Source: a virus | Length of the DNA stretch: 34,053 bases | Strand: one strand, 5' to 3' | Virus record (IMG/VR): IMGVR_UViG_3300036045_000043 | Coordinates: 1-34,053 of that record | In this document: positions 6,884 to 13,315 of the stretch, in pieces | Layout: each line of letters starts with the position of its first letter | Numbering within the stretch: position 1 is the first letter of the stretch | Translations under genes and position numbers: made by a program | The notes under the pieces: model-generated | The model's database searches: none | Seen by the model: only the letters and a program-made list of their open reading frames with translations | Told to the model about the DNA's origin: nothing

Positions 6884-8080
6884 TCACGAGATTAAGCCGG
6901 TTATAGGATCAAACGATACGGAAAACGTAGCGTGATTCCCCGACAACTTGTTTTTAGGCAGGGACACGCCAAGCAATCCGTTGTTCGTCATGTGATCGTC
7001 TCCGCCTACTCCGATCATCAGGTCTACAGCTGCGGGGATACCTGTCTTTGATCCATCAATGTCGTTCAACGCCAGGTATATCTTTCCGCTCGCCGAGTCC
7101 CCGGCTTGCGTAATGGACAGGACCAGCAGCCCGTACTTCTTCGCCAAGTTCCGGGCCTCCGTCGCGCACGTCTCCAGCTGATTAGTCCGGGACTCGGATT
7201 TAACCGACAGGTTCCGCAACTGATCCAATACCAATACGTCCGGACGCTCTTGTTCCACAAGCGCCGTAATCTCCGGGAACGATCCGGGCGACAAGGCGGC
7301 GATCTTCAATCGCCCTTTCATCTTCTCCTCAAGCTGTTTAGCCGCATCCTTCGGATTCTCCCGAATCTCTGCTTTGGACTTACGGAGCAACCGCATACGG
7401 AACCGTGTACGGATGTCTACCGCCGGCTCCTCGTTACCGATGTACAGCACGGACAAGTTCTGGGCTAGAAACCCGGCGCACATGTTGATCGCGAACGCCG
7501 TCTTTCCTTTCTCAGGCCTAGCCACGATCAGGATGTGGTGTCCCTTCGACGCTCCGCCGTCGCAGTACTCCGTAAGCTGCTTCGGCCACAGCTTTATGAG
7601 CTTGTCTTTAGCTGCGTCCTTGGACTCCAGGTCATCGGTCGCGAACACGTCTATGATTTCGTGCGAGCGACCTTCCTTAGCCGCCAGGACATCCGTAGAC
7701 GAGTAGTCGGCTATAAGCTTGGATATGTCCCGCTCGTCTCCGCCGTTAGCAAGCGCCAACGAGAGCTTGTCTCCGACAGCTTTTCGTCGATTTGCAACGA
7801 TGTCTGCAACAAGGTTGGGTCCGGAAACATCCGCAGGAAATCCTCGCACATATTCAGCAAGTGCGGCCGAATGCTTTGGATTGGGAAGTTGTCGAGCTGC
7901 CCGCTCGATGACAACTTCTCCAGGCACACGTTGTACGCTCGAATCATGCTCTCTGTAGCCTCGGATAAGGCCAAAACAGAGTCGCCCCAGGGGGCTGAAA
8001 TCGGCTTCATTTCCGAATCGTCTAAAGGTCTCATACGCCTCTTTGCTCTCCATCAAAGTTGCCAAAATCCGCTGTTCCAT
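6884..8080 (-). CDS. DnaB-like replicative helicase
   Basis: 398 residues. The C-terminal RecA-like domain shows Walker A 'ARPEKGKTAF' (K193, T194), 'LYIGNEEP' (about 212-219, the H1a-like acidic motif), Walker B 'VLVLDQL' (D286) and 'LLVLSITQAGD' (318-328). The N-terminal ~140 residues are helical and shorter than in bacterial DnaB, whose usual length is 450-470. It should be the hexameric 5'-3' replicative helicase, paired with the separate primase encoded immediately upstream. The ATG, preceded by GAAGG, lies 50 nt inside the primase gene. In T7 the two functions are fused; here they are separate overlapping genes. Confidence 0.9.
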   Translation of the reverse strand: MEQRILATLMESKEAYETFRRFGNEADFSPLGRLCFGLIRGYREHDSSVQRVPGEVVIERAARQLPNPKHSAALAEYVRGFPADVSGPNLVADIVANRRKAVGDKLSLALANGGDERDISKLIADYSSTDVLAAKEGRSHEIIDVFATDDLESKDAAKDKLIKLWPKQLTEYCDGGASKGHHILIVARPEKGKTAFAINMCAGFLAQNLSVLYIGNEEPAVDIRTRFRMRLLRKSKAEIRENPKDAAKQLEEKMKGRLKIAALSPGSFPEITALVEQERPDVLVLDQLRNLSVKSESRTNQLETCATEARNLAKKYGLLVLSITQAGDSASGKIYLALNDIDGSKTGIPAAVDLMIGVGGDDHMTNNGLLGVSLPKNKLSGNHATFSVSFDPITGLIS

Positions 8081-8873
8081 CTTCGATTGCCTTCTCGATT
8101 GTTCGTTCCGTTTCGTACTTCAAATCTCGTGCCAATCTCCACGCTTTCCACGGTACGGATAAGCGTGGCCTGAATCTCTGTACGTACGTTAGGCTTTTCG
8201 AGAACGCGTCTCTATCTAACGCTACGTACACTTGTCTGTGTTGTGCGACGTGTCTGATTTCCTCGAACGCATCGTCCGTGATGTTCGTGCCGTTAAGGGA
8301 AACCCCGACACAATTTGGCACTTGCGACACCTTAAGCGCGCTGATGCAATCCTCCACCAGAACGATTTGATGCGATTCGCTCACATCACCGAACCACCCG
8401 ATGAAAGGCTCTTGCACGGTTTCCCTGTAATTCAGGGTTTTCGGCAAAAGTGTTCCAAAGGATCGCGCCACCCATCCCCGTAGCCCGTAGAACGGACCGG
8501 GACTGCGTACGGGAAACAGCACGCGCCCGGACTCCGGCGCGTACCGCAACGCATCGAGCGATTCCGGAGAAAGGTCGTACGCAAACGAAAGCTTCCGCCG
8601 CAACCGCACTGGCAAGTGCTCCATGATGCCGACAAAGAACATCGGACGCGCCTGGGCGCTAGGAACTACGTGACTGGTCCCGTACGATCTAATGCCGCAT
8701 GACGCGCGCCAGCAGATGTACGAGTACCCGCCGGACAGGCCGCGCGTGACCTTAAGTGACTTCTCTTTGCTATCCCCGCCTCTACACGCTAGGCAAATTC
8801 CTCTAGCTGTTTCCCCAGGCTCTAGCCACGCGTACTCCGTCTCTATGTACGCCGGATTAATTTGTCCCCTCAC
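8031..8873 (-). CDS. DNA primase (zinc-binding + TOPRIM)
   Basis: 280 residues. The N-terminal zinc ribbon has C27xxC30 ('ICLACRGG') and C54/C59 ('YICWRASCG'). A middle region and a TOPRIM fold follow, with the glutamate motif 'VLVEDCISALK' (E174) and the DxD motif 'VALDRDAFS' (D220, D222), which bind the metals for RNA primer synthesis. The order matches T7 gp4 primase and DnaG, trimmed. The start is GTG overlapping the upstream stop (GTGA). It works with the helicase encoded directly after it. The last 30 residues ('TIEKAIEDGTADFG') may bridge to the helicase (inference). Confidence 0.87.
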   Translation of the reverse strand: MRGQINPAYIETEYAWLEPGETARGICLACRGGDSKEKSLKVTRGLSGGYSYICWRASCGIRSYGTSHVVPSAQARPMFFVGIMEHLPVRLRRKLSFAYDLSPESLDALRYAPESGRVLFPVRSPGPFYGLRGWVARSFGTLLPKTLNYRETVQEPFIGWFGDVSESHQIVLVEDCISALKVSQVPNCVGVSLNGTNITDDAFEEIRHVAQHRQVYVALDRDAFSKSLTYVQRFRPRLSVPWKAWRLARDLKYETERTIEKAIEDGTADFGNFDGEQRGV

Positions 8874-9049
8874 GCCGCCTTCTTGGCGACTAGCAGTCGC
8901 CGCTTAAGGTTCTCTCGCAACAATCTCCAGGTCGTTTCAGCCGAGACAACGAACGTTGCTCGGTTCTCCTTAGACTGAAACACGTGCGGGGCCGTCTCTC
9001 GATACCATTCCTCCCAATACGGAGGAAAGTCGTTCTCATTCTTCAACAT
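8870..9049 (-). CDS. hypothetical protein
   Basis: 59 residues beginning MLKNENDFPPYWEEWYRE. The start at 9049 is chosen because GAGGAAGAG precedes it; the longer frame from 9124 runs through the neighbouring 53-residue gene and is probably a shadow. The body is helical with aromatic residues and ends in a basic stretch ('RLLRENLKRRLLVAKKAA'). It overlaps the upstream gene by 14 nt and the primase by a GTGA. Not recognised; the coupling to primase suggests a replication accessory. Confidence 0.6.
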   Translation of the reverse strand: MLKNENDFPPYWEEWYRETAPHVFQSKENRATFVVSAETTWRLLRENLKRRLLVAKKAA

Positions 9050-9197
9050 CAAACTCTTCCTCGCTCTCGTCGTCAAACTCGTACCAGTCGTCGTGCAGCT
9101 CATCTTCCGAAAGGTAGTACGCATCAGGGTCGTTGTACGGGTCGTACTCGGCCCCTACCTGATCGCTGTCTGTAGGTAGAAATCTCTCTATAGTCAT
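9036..9197 (-). CDS. small highly acidic hypothetical protein
   Basis: 53 residues beginning MTIERFLPTDSDQVG. About 40% are Asp/Glu, with runs such as 'SEDELHDDWYEFDDESEEEF' and repeated 'DPYNDPDAYY' tyrosines. AAGGAG stands about 9 nt before the ATG, a strong site. The strong negative charge could mean DNA mimicry or binding to a basic partner, but no family is recognised. It opens the primase-helicase gene group after a 22-nt gap from the preceding gene. Confidence 0.62.
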   Translation of the reverse strand: MTIERFLPTDSDQVGAEYDPYNDPDAYYLSEDELHDDWYEFDDESEEEFDVEE

Positions 9198-9219
9198 AGT
9201 AGACACTCCTTACGTAAAT

Positions 9220-9366
9220 TTAGGCTTCTTCCTCGTAACCGTCGGGCGGAACGTACAGCGGGCACACAATCGCCGCCGTGTCGTCGTCCAGCCAAGCCTG
9301 GGCGCAATTCCCGTCCATGATCTTTGTAAGCCCGCAGACAGAGCACTGCCTTAATCCGTTATCCAT
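9220..9366 (-). CDS. small Cys-containing hypothetical protein
   Basis: 48 residues beginning MDNGLRQCSVCGLTK, with C8xxC11, C21 and C35, possibly a zinc knuckle, and an acidic end 'PPDGYEEEA'. An in-frame ATG at 9477 would add 37 residues with a hydrophobic patch ('LTIGSTLLLVSTGYVG'). That extension crosses the putative left integrase arm sites next to attP, so the short form is preferred, though its ribosome-binding site (AAGG) is weak. After integration this would be the first gene next to the attachment junction. Confidence 0.45.
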   Translation of the reverse strand: MDNGLRQCSVCGLTKIMDGNCAQAWLDDDTAAIVCPLYVPPDGYEEEA

Positions 9367-9447
9367 AGCGATGTGTGCCTTTTTGCGCCCAACGTAACCC
9401 GTTGAAACTAAAAGTAAAGTAGAGCCTATAGTTAAGGTTCTACATAA

Positions 9448-9471
9448 GTTGCGACGTAACTTGTTGATTCT
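9448..9471. repeat. left putative integrase arm sites
   Basis: GTTGCGACGT (9448-9457) and TGTTGATTCT (9462-9471) both recur on the other side of the attP core: the first in the same direction at 9569-9578, the second inverted at 9558-9567. The first lies in a near-palindrome, AAGTT-7 nt-AACTT. Short repeats flanking a core are what tyrosine integrases bind with their N-terminal arm domain; the assignment is inferred from position and symmetry. Confidence 0.55.
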
Positions 9472-9507
9472 ATTCATGGTGCTGGCCTATAGTGGAATTG
9501 CACCTAG

Positions 9508-9547
9508 CATTACGAATGATGTGCTCTACCAGCTGAGCTAAAGCGGC
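9508..9547 (-). other. attP core: 5' half of a tRNA-Thr(CGU) gene
   Basis: On the minus strand these 40 nt read as the first half of a tRNA: acceptor strand GCCGCTT, D-arm GCTC..GAGC with loop AGCTGGTA, then the 5' anticodon stem CATCA and loop TTCGTAA with anticodon CGU (Thr). The 3' anticodon strand starts TG as it should and then departs from complementarity, and no T-arm or acceptor 3' strand follows. It is therefore not a tRNA gene but a copied half gene, the usual identity block between a phage and its tRNA integration site. The core overlaps the last codons and stop of the integrase gene, and the stop TAA is part of the anticodon loop. Confidence 0.85.
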
Positions 9548-10595
9548 TAGTGTCAACAGAATCAACAGGTTGCGACGTTTCCTTAGATTCGGACTTAACG
9601 AGTGTGGGTGAAAGTGTGTTGGCCTTGTTTGCAACATAAACGGCCAAATCGCCGGCGGCAAGGTGAGTGTACTTGTCCACGAGCTGCAAGCTTTTCCATC
9701 CGCCAAGCTCCTTAAGAGCTTTTATAGGCGTACCGGCCAGCACGTGCATAGTGGCCCAATGGTGGCGTAGATCGTGGAACCTGAATCCCACCGCGCCCGT
9801 CTCGGCGCACGCCTTGGCCCAGGACTTCTTGATAGTCCCTACCGGCGCACGCTGATTGTGGTCGGTGAACACGTAGGTGATGTGGCTCCCCACGCACTGC
9901 TCCAAAATGGCCTTAGCTCGCGGAGAGAGCGGCACAACTATGGGCCGTTTACCCTTGGCGGCGGAAGCCGGTATAACCGCCAGGTTATTGGCCAAGTCAA
10001 CCATGCTCCATTTAAGTTTGGTGACGTTAGCTCGGCGCAAACCCGTCTCTACTGCGAACGTGGCGATGCGGCGCGCGTGTTCAGGTAGCGCGGCCATCAC
10101 GCGATCAAGCGTGGCAGGGTCTATAGTGACAGGCTCGAACGCCTCTCCAGTATAGTTAGGCACTCTCCACGGACGGGTTAACCATCCCCACTCGAACGCC
10201 TTGTTTCCCAAGGCTCGAATGACTGCCATATGTCGGCGCACGGTAGTATGCCGATGTTGGCTAATCAAGTCCGTCCCATAGTCGGCAATAGTCGCGTTGC
10301 TGACGCTATCCAGGCGCACGCCTTTGCCTGCGCGAGAAAGGAACGCGTCCAATATAAGGCGATCTACCCACAAGCTTCTCTTTTCTCGCTTCTCTAGCAT
10401 CCAACGAGACGCGGCGTCATCTAACGTACGGTCGGACGTACCTAGTACCATTCCGTTGTACAAGTCCGCGCGAAGCTTCTCTTCGTAACGCTCGGCCTGC
10501 TTCTTGTCAGGCGTTCCGGTAGAGCGGCGAATCTCTTTACCCCTAAAAGTAAATTCGGTTTGCCAGTTGTCGGAGCCTTTACGCTTGTAGAGCAT
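9510..10595 (-). CDS. int: tyrosine recombinase integrase
   Basis: 361 residues. The N-terminal ~60 look like an arm-binding domain ('NWQTEFTFRGKEIRRSTG'), followed by a core-binding SAM-like domain (60-150) and the catalytic domain. Catalytic residues are R187 ('ETGLRRANV'), K214 or K216 ('SAAKGKRP'), H274-R277 ('FRFHDLRHHW'), W300 ('ELGGWKS', replacing the usual His) and the nucleophile Y309 ('VDKYTHLA'). The last residues from R351 ('RFSSAGRAHHS') are encoded by the tRNA-like attP core, so recombination leaves the coding sequence intact. It overlaps the preceding small gene by 17 nt. It should catalyse site-specific integration into a tRNA-Thr gene. Confidence 0.95.
   Translation of the reverse strand: MLYKRKGSDNWQTEFTFRGKEIRRSTGTPDKKQAERYEEKLRADLYNGMVLGTSDRTLDDAASRWMLEKREKRSLWVDRLILDAFLSRAGKGVRLDSVSNATIADYGTDLISQHRHTTVRRHMAVIRALGNKAFEWGWLTRPWRVPNYTGEAFEPVTIDPATLDRVMAALPEHARRIATFAVETGLRRANVTKLKWSMVDLANNLAVIPASAAKGKRPIVVPLSPRAKAILEQCVGSHITYVFTDHNQRAPVGTIKKSWAKACAETGAVGFRFHDLRHHWATMHVLAGTPIKALKELGGWKSLQLVDKYTHLAAGDLAVYVANKANTLSPTLVKSESKETSQPVDSVDTSRFSSAGRAHHS
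9558..9578. repeat. right putative integrase arm sites
   Basis: AGAATCAACA (9558-9567) is the exact reverse complement of the left TGTTGATTCT, and GTTGCGACGT (9569-9578) is a direct copy of the left site. They lie 10-30 bp from the core, inside the integrase coding sequence. Confidence 0.55.
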
Positions 10596-10785
10596 AGTGA
10601 GCTAATGCCTTCGGCCGGTTGATTTCGTCGAACATGTCGGCGCACCCCAGGGCGCGCGCCCTAGCGCGCTGCACCTTGTCTCTATCGCTACGTGAATAGT
10701 AACTCATAGTCTGCGCCCAGTAATCGCCGCTATTGCGGCCTTTTCCTTTTCGGTGCCAGCCGCGCGGCAACTTGTCGGCGCTCAT
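10579..10785 (-). CDS. small basic hypothetical protein
   Basis: 68 residues beginning MSADKLPRGWHRKGKGRNSG. It is rich in Arg and Lys, with a helix 'SRSDRDKVQRARARALGCADMF'. The ATG overlaps the upstream stop (ATGA), and its 3' end overlaps the integrase start by 17 nt. Given the basic charge and coupling to the integrase, it could be a DNA-bending or excision cofactor, but no excisionase fold is recognisable. Treated as unknown. Confidence 0.6.
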   Translation of the reverse strand: MSADKLPRGWHRKGKGRNSGDYWAQTMSYYSRSDRDKVQRARARALGCADMFDEINRPKALAHYALQA

Positions 10786-11057
10786 GCTGCGTTCTGCCTA
10801 TCTGCAATAATGCCAGCCGAGACTTCTTTAAGTCTATCAATCTCATCGTTTGCGGCCGAAAGGTCGATAGCTAATTCCTGTCTGGCCTCTTCGCTATCGT
10901 ACAGTTCGCGATGCAATTCGAGGGTCTCGTTTTCCGTCTCAAACAGCCGCGCTAGCACAGCCTCTATCAGCTCGACCGGCAAGTGTTCTTTCCTGTCCAT
11001 GTACGAGTGCACCCGGTCAACCAGTTCGCTGATAGTGAACACGTTATAGTGTGACAT
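10782..11057 (-). CDS. hypothetical coiled-coil protein
   Basis: 91 residues. A short N-terminal segment 'MSHYNVFTISELVDRVHSYM' is followed by almost continuous acidic helix ('ETENETLELHRELYDSEEARQEL' region) ending 'AANDEIDRLKEVSAGI', which should form a coiled coil. AGGAG lies about 9 nt before the ATG, just after the stop of the upstream gene. It resembles other small phage helical proteins in composition only; no function is assigned. Confidence 0.6.
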   Translation of the reverse strand: MSHYNVFTISELVDRVHSYMDRKEHLPVELIEAVLARLFETENETLELHRELYDSEEARQELAIDLSAANDEIDRLKEVSAGIIADRQNAA

Positions 11058-11061
11058 CGTG

Positions 11062-11304
11062 CTATGCTCCTAGTGTAACATCACGGCGAACACTAAGCAG
11101 GCCGTGTGCAATAAACGCTGGGCTGAACCCTTTGCGCATCATGTAAAGTGCGTGTGTCTCTTCGGATGGTCCGGCAAGGTAGGCTCCGCCTATGTTCTCT
11201 AGCGCTACGTTGACGCGGTTCAATCGCTCCAGGCGCTCCGCTTTCCGCCGCATCGCGGCCGGATCGTCGCCGTATGTTTCAGCTTGCATAGTGGCATTAA
11301 GCAT
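11062..11304 (-). CDS. hypothetical protein
   Basis: 80 residues beginning MLNATMQAETYG. It is helical with a basic first half ('AAMRRKAERLERLNRVNVAL') and then 'GPSEETHALYMMRKGFSPAF'. The first ATG is used, with GGAG about 12 nt upstream; a second ATG at codon 6 is possible. It is the first gene downstream of the divergent regulatory region at 11305-11473 and would be expressed from a leftward promoter there together with the integrase. Confidence 0.55.
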   Translation of the reverse strand: MLNATMQAETYGDDPAAMRRKAERLERLNRVNVALENIGGAYLAGPSEETHALYMMRKGFSPAFIAHGLLSVRRDVTLGA

Positions 11305-11368
11305 AGTCGATGTGTCTCCGTATATCTAGGTATAACCCTAATGAACGTGCGTCTTTGTATCTAGTCCC

Positions 11369-11449
11369 ATAGTCATAGTCAAGTCCTAAATAGATGTTGA
11401 CTATAATCATAGAATGTGATTACACTGCTCTCCCGTTTAACAATAGTCA
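11369..11449. promoter_or_regulatory. cluster of ATAGTCA repeats (putative operators)
   Basis: ATAGTCA occurs at 11369-11375, 11375-11381 and 11443-11449, and its complement TGACTAT at 11398-11404. A variant ATAGTCG is at 11303-11309 and another TGACTAT at 11475-11481 over the HTH start codon. Two copies flank and one overlaps the rightward promoter at 11397-11426. Spaced copies between a regulator-like gene and the integrase operon suggest repressor or activator binding, possibly by the HTH protein. Confidence 0.4.
11397..11426 (+). promoter_or_regulatory. sigma70-type promoter for the HTH gene
   Basis: TTGACT (11397-11402) and TACACT (11421-11426) are separated by 18 bp, and a well-placed gene start follows at 11474. 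The -35 box overlaps a TGACTAT repeat. Confidence 0.5.
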
Positions 11450-11473
11450 GAGAATCGAAAGGGAGCGAGGACG

Positions 11474-11797
11474 ATGACTATTAAGAGCAAGTACAACACC
11501 GGACCTAAGAAGGCTACCCCGTAGCAAATAAACCAGGCTGTCAAGCGTTATCTTGAGGGCGAGCAAGTAGTCGCGCTCGCCAAGGAATACAAGATCAGCG
11601 TGCCGGGGTTTTACCTTTGGATAAAGCGAGCGCGCGAAGCAGCTGCCGCGCAGGCTGCGCTTGTCGACATATCTCCGAAGCAGCAAGAAAAGGATCAAGC
11701 AATCTCCTTGCGGTTACGCGTGGACAAGTTGCAGCAAGAGAACGATCAACTAAAGAAGAAACTCTTTGAGCTGATGCTTAAGCATGGCGAAATCTAA
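11474..11797 (+). pseudogene. HTH regulator gene interrupted by an in-frame amber codon
   Basis: The only rightward gene in the left half. A strong ribosome-binding site (GGGAGCGAGG) leads to ATG 11474. The frame reads MTIKSKYNTGPKKATP, then TAG (11522-11524), then 'QINQAVKRYLEGEQVVALAK', 'EYKISVPGFYLWIKRA' and a C-terminal leucine-zipper-like helix ('LQQENDQLKKKLFELMLKHG'). The post-TAG part is a transposase-type helix-turn-helix followed by a dimerisation helix, giving a 107-codon protein if the TAG is read through. No start codon lies between the TAG and the HTH helices. Relatives I recall have a Glu before 'QI', so GAG to TAG is a simple explanation. Other genes here end in TAG, so the codon is not globally reassigned. 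Confidence 0.7.
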
Positions 11798-11820
11798 TTT
11801 CGCTGCGGGGAGATATGAGG

Positions 11821-11843
11821 ACCGGCCCCATTACGGGGCCGGT
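11821..11843. terminator. bidirectional hairpin between convergent genes
   Basis: ACCGGCCCC and GGGGCCGGT form a 9-bp stem closing a 5-nt loop, placed between the rightward HTH gene and the leftward 64-residue gene. The stop codon of the latter lies in the loop and stem. The T-tracts are poor on both sides (CGTTT rightward), so termination may be partial or need other factors. Confidence 0.5.
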
Positions 11844-12025
11844 ACGCGTTTGACTAACAGCGCGCGAGTCAACTCATCCCGTAATCGCGCGGCTGTATCC
11901 ACCGCTTTATTGTAATCATCTACATTCCAAGTCTCGCGCCCAGCCTTACGCGCGCTTCTGTTTCCGGAATCCTTCCCTGCTGCCATTGCGATGCGGTAGA
12001 TATCCTCTCGCGTAGTAGCTCCCAT
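11831..12025 (-). CDS. hypothetical protein
   Basis: 64 residues beginning MGATTREDIYRIAMAAGKDS, with a 'GNRSARKAGRETWNVDDYN' middle and a helical C-terminus. AAAGGA precedes the ATG, and the gene begins 6 nt after the upstream one ends. Its last codons form one arm of the bidirectional hairpin. Not recognised. Confidence 0.6.
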   Translation of the reverse strand: MGATTREDIYRIAMAAGKDSGNRSARKAGRETWNVDDYNKAVDTAARLRDELTRALLVKRVPAP

Positions 12026-12031
12026 AGTCCT

Positions 12032-12391
12032 TTACTCCAGGTAGATAAGGCCGTCATCGCCCAAGATCGGGCATAGCGGGCAGTACTGTTTGCACGCGAG
12101 CGTAAGGCGCTCGCCTACGTTGCCTAGTCCGCGGTCCCAAAACCCGGCGCCGTGCCCGTTACGGGTTAACCAAAAGTCATGTCCGACTTGTTCGCTGGAC
12201 ATGTTATCCAAATCGACAGCGTTAGCGACATAGAAACGCTCACAATCCGCCAGCGCGGATTCGCGCGAGGACTCGGCAATATCCAAGATGCTGTATTCGT
12301 CTAACGGATCTCCGTAGTCGTCCCGAAGATCGGCCCATAGTGCGGCCTCCAGGTACGCCATAGTCATGGCGTCTAGTTTCTTTGTGCGCAT
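12032..12391 (-). CDS. conserved phage hypothetical protein
   Basis: 119 residues. It contains 'MTMAYLEAALWADLRDDYG' and 'GHDFWLTRNGHGAGFWDRGL', blocks I recognise from a common phage protein family of unknown function, and ends with 'YCPLCPILGDDGLIYLE' carrying a CxxC. Starts MRTKKLDAMTM; the first ATG follows the upstream stop by 2 nt, although an internal ATG at codon 9 is possible. The family is typical of early accessory regions in tailed phages. Confidence 0.72.
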   Translation of the reverse strand: MRTKKLDAMTMAYLEAALWADLRDDYGDPLDEYSILDIAESSRESALADCERFYVANAVDLDNMSSEQVGHDFWLTRNGHGAGFWDRGLGNVGERLTLACKQYCPLCPILGDDGLIYLE

Positions 12392-12393
12392 GG

Positions 12394-12711
12394 TTATTCG
12401 TCCCCATACATGTCGCGAACCTCGCGAACTAGCGCGCGCAAATTAGTTCCGTAACGCCATTCCGTGCAATCAAGGTAACCATCGGCCGAATAGCGCGCCG
12501 CATAGTGCGGTCGCGCGGCCTTGCCGAAGGTTTCCGGATCAGCTGTACCTGAGCACTCGACGCACCGAAGCGTTCCCGCTTCCATTGCGTCACGCTCCTC
12601 ATTGAAATCGCCGCTCGCCCATTCGTGCGCGTACATAGTCGCGCTGCACTTGCAGCAATCCGCAGCGTAAAGTGCGCCCTTCGGAGTCGTGTACAATTCC
12701 ATGAAGCTCAT
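12394..12711 (-). CDS. hypothetical zinc-ribbon-like phage protein
   Basis: 105 residues beginning MSFMELYTTPKGALYAADC, with C19/C20/C22 and C50xxC53 ('RCVECSG') as a plausible zinc ribbon. The segment 'RYSADGYLDCTEWRYGTN' is typical of small phage accessory proteins. The start at 12711 is preferred over 12756 because GAGG is well spaced before it and the longer frame runs into the ArdA gene. A second ATG three codons later (12702) is also possible. Function unknown. Confidence 0.62.
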   Translation of the reverse strand: MSFMELYTTPKGALYAADCCKCSATMYAHEWASGDFNEERDAMEAGTLRCVECSGTADPETFGKAARPHYAARYSADGYLDCTEWRYGTNLRALVREVRDMYGDE

Positions 12712-12724
12712 AGCTATACCTCTA

Positions 12725-13228
12725 CTATACGTTTTGGTTAAACACATAGCCGCCATTAGTCATGTAGTAATCGCTAGTGAACAGATCGCGGGCGAAAGCC
12801 TCGTAGTCGAAGTATCGCGCTACGGTATCAGGCACTCCCAAAAAGAATCCCAGGTCGTCGGCCAGGCACTCGGCGTAAGCTTTCTTGCTTTCCCATTTGC
12901 CGCGATACGCATCGCGGAAACCCTCGATAGTGGCGTAGGCAAGGCCGATATAATCTGCCCATTCGATGAATGCCTCGCAGTCCTCGACTTCGCACAGTAT
13001 CTCTGTGAGCTGCGCGATTTCTTTAATCGAGGTGTACTCGCCGACTAGATCGCCGAAGCCTTCGGTATCGTGAATCGCGAATTCTTCCGCGCCCTCTTCG
13101 GACGACGCGGCCAACATGGCCGCGATCTCTTCGTAAATCTCGTCCGCGCCCTTACCTTCGCAATCGATCCATGAGCCGTGCAACGTGCCGGCGTTATAGC
13201 TGGCGAGACAAGCAACGTAGATTCTCAT
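12725..13228 (-). CDS. ardA: ArdA-type antirestriction protein
   Basis: 167 residues, strongly acidic, opening 'RIYVACLASYNAGTLHGSWID', the recognisable N-terminus of ArdA proteins. Further features are 'IHDTEGFGDLVGEY', 'EAFIEWADYIG', 'FRDAYRGKWESKKAYAE' and 'YFDYEAFARDLF', in the order expected across the three ArdA domains. ArdA mimics bent B-form DNA and blocks type I restriction-modification enzymes, so it would protect incoming phage DNA. The length matches the family (about 165-170). It sits close to the start of the leftward early operon, where early expression is useful. The Shine-Dalgarno is weak. Confidence 0.9.
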   Translation of the reverse strand: MRIYVACLASYNAGTLHGSWIDCEGKGADEIYEEIAAMLAASSEEGAEEFAIHDTEGFGDLVGEYTSIKEIAQLTEILCEVEDCEAFIEWADYIGLAYATIEGFRDAYRGKWESKKAYAECLADDLGFFLGVPDTVARYFDYEAFARDLFTSDYYMTNGGYVFNQNV

Positions 13229-13279
13229 GATGCAATTCTCATATAGGTGCAGGTTAAAGGGGAAGCGCCGTTAGGCGCG

Positions 13280-13315
13280 TCAGCGGATCGTGCCGGTAGT
13301 CTGTAGGGCGCTCAT
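13280..13315 (-). CDS. 11-residue duplicate of a neighbour's N-terminus
   Basis: ATG 13315 overlaps the stop of the 177-residue gene (ATGA) and encodes MSALQTTGTIR before a TGA. The first eleven codons equal those at the start of that same gene because of a 32-bp direct repeat. It is probably a duplication remnant rather than a functional gene. Confidence 0.3.
   Translation of the reverse strand: MSALQTTGTIR
13283..13314. repeat. 32-bp direct repeat, copy A
   Basis: Identical over 32 bp to 13813-13844 (offset 530 bp). This copy covers the stop of the 177-residue gene and the 11-codon remnant. Confidence 0.95.

Noticed and set aside
9483-9547. A complete tRNA-Thr gene on the minus strand
   Set aside because: The first 40 nt fit, but the 3' anticodon strand loses pairing after two bases and there is no T-arm or 3' acceptor strand; it is an attP half-copy.
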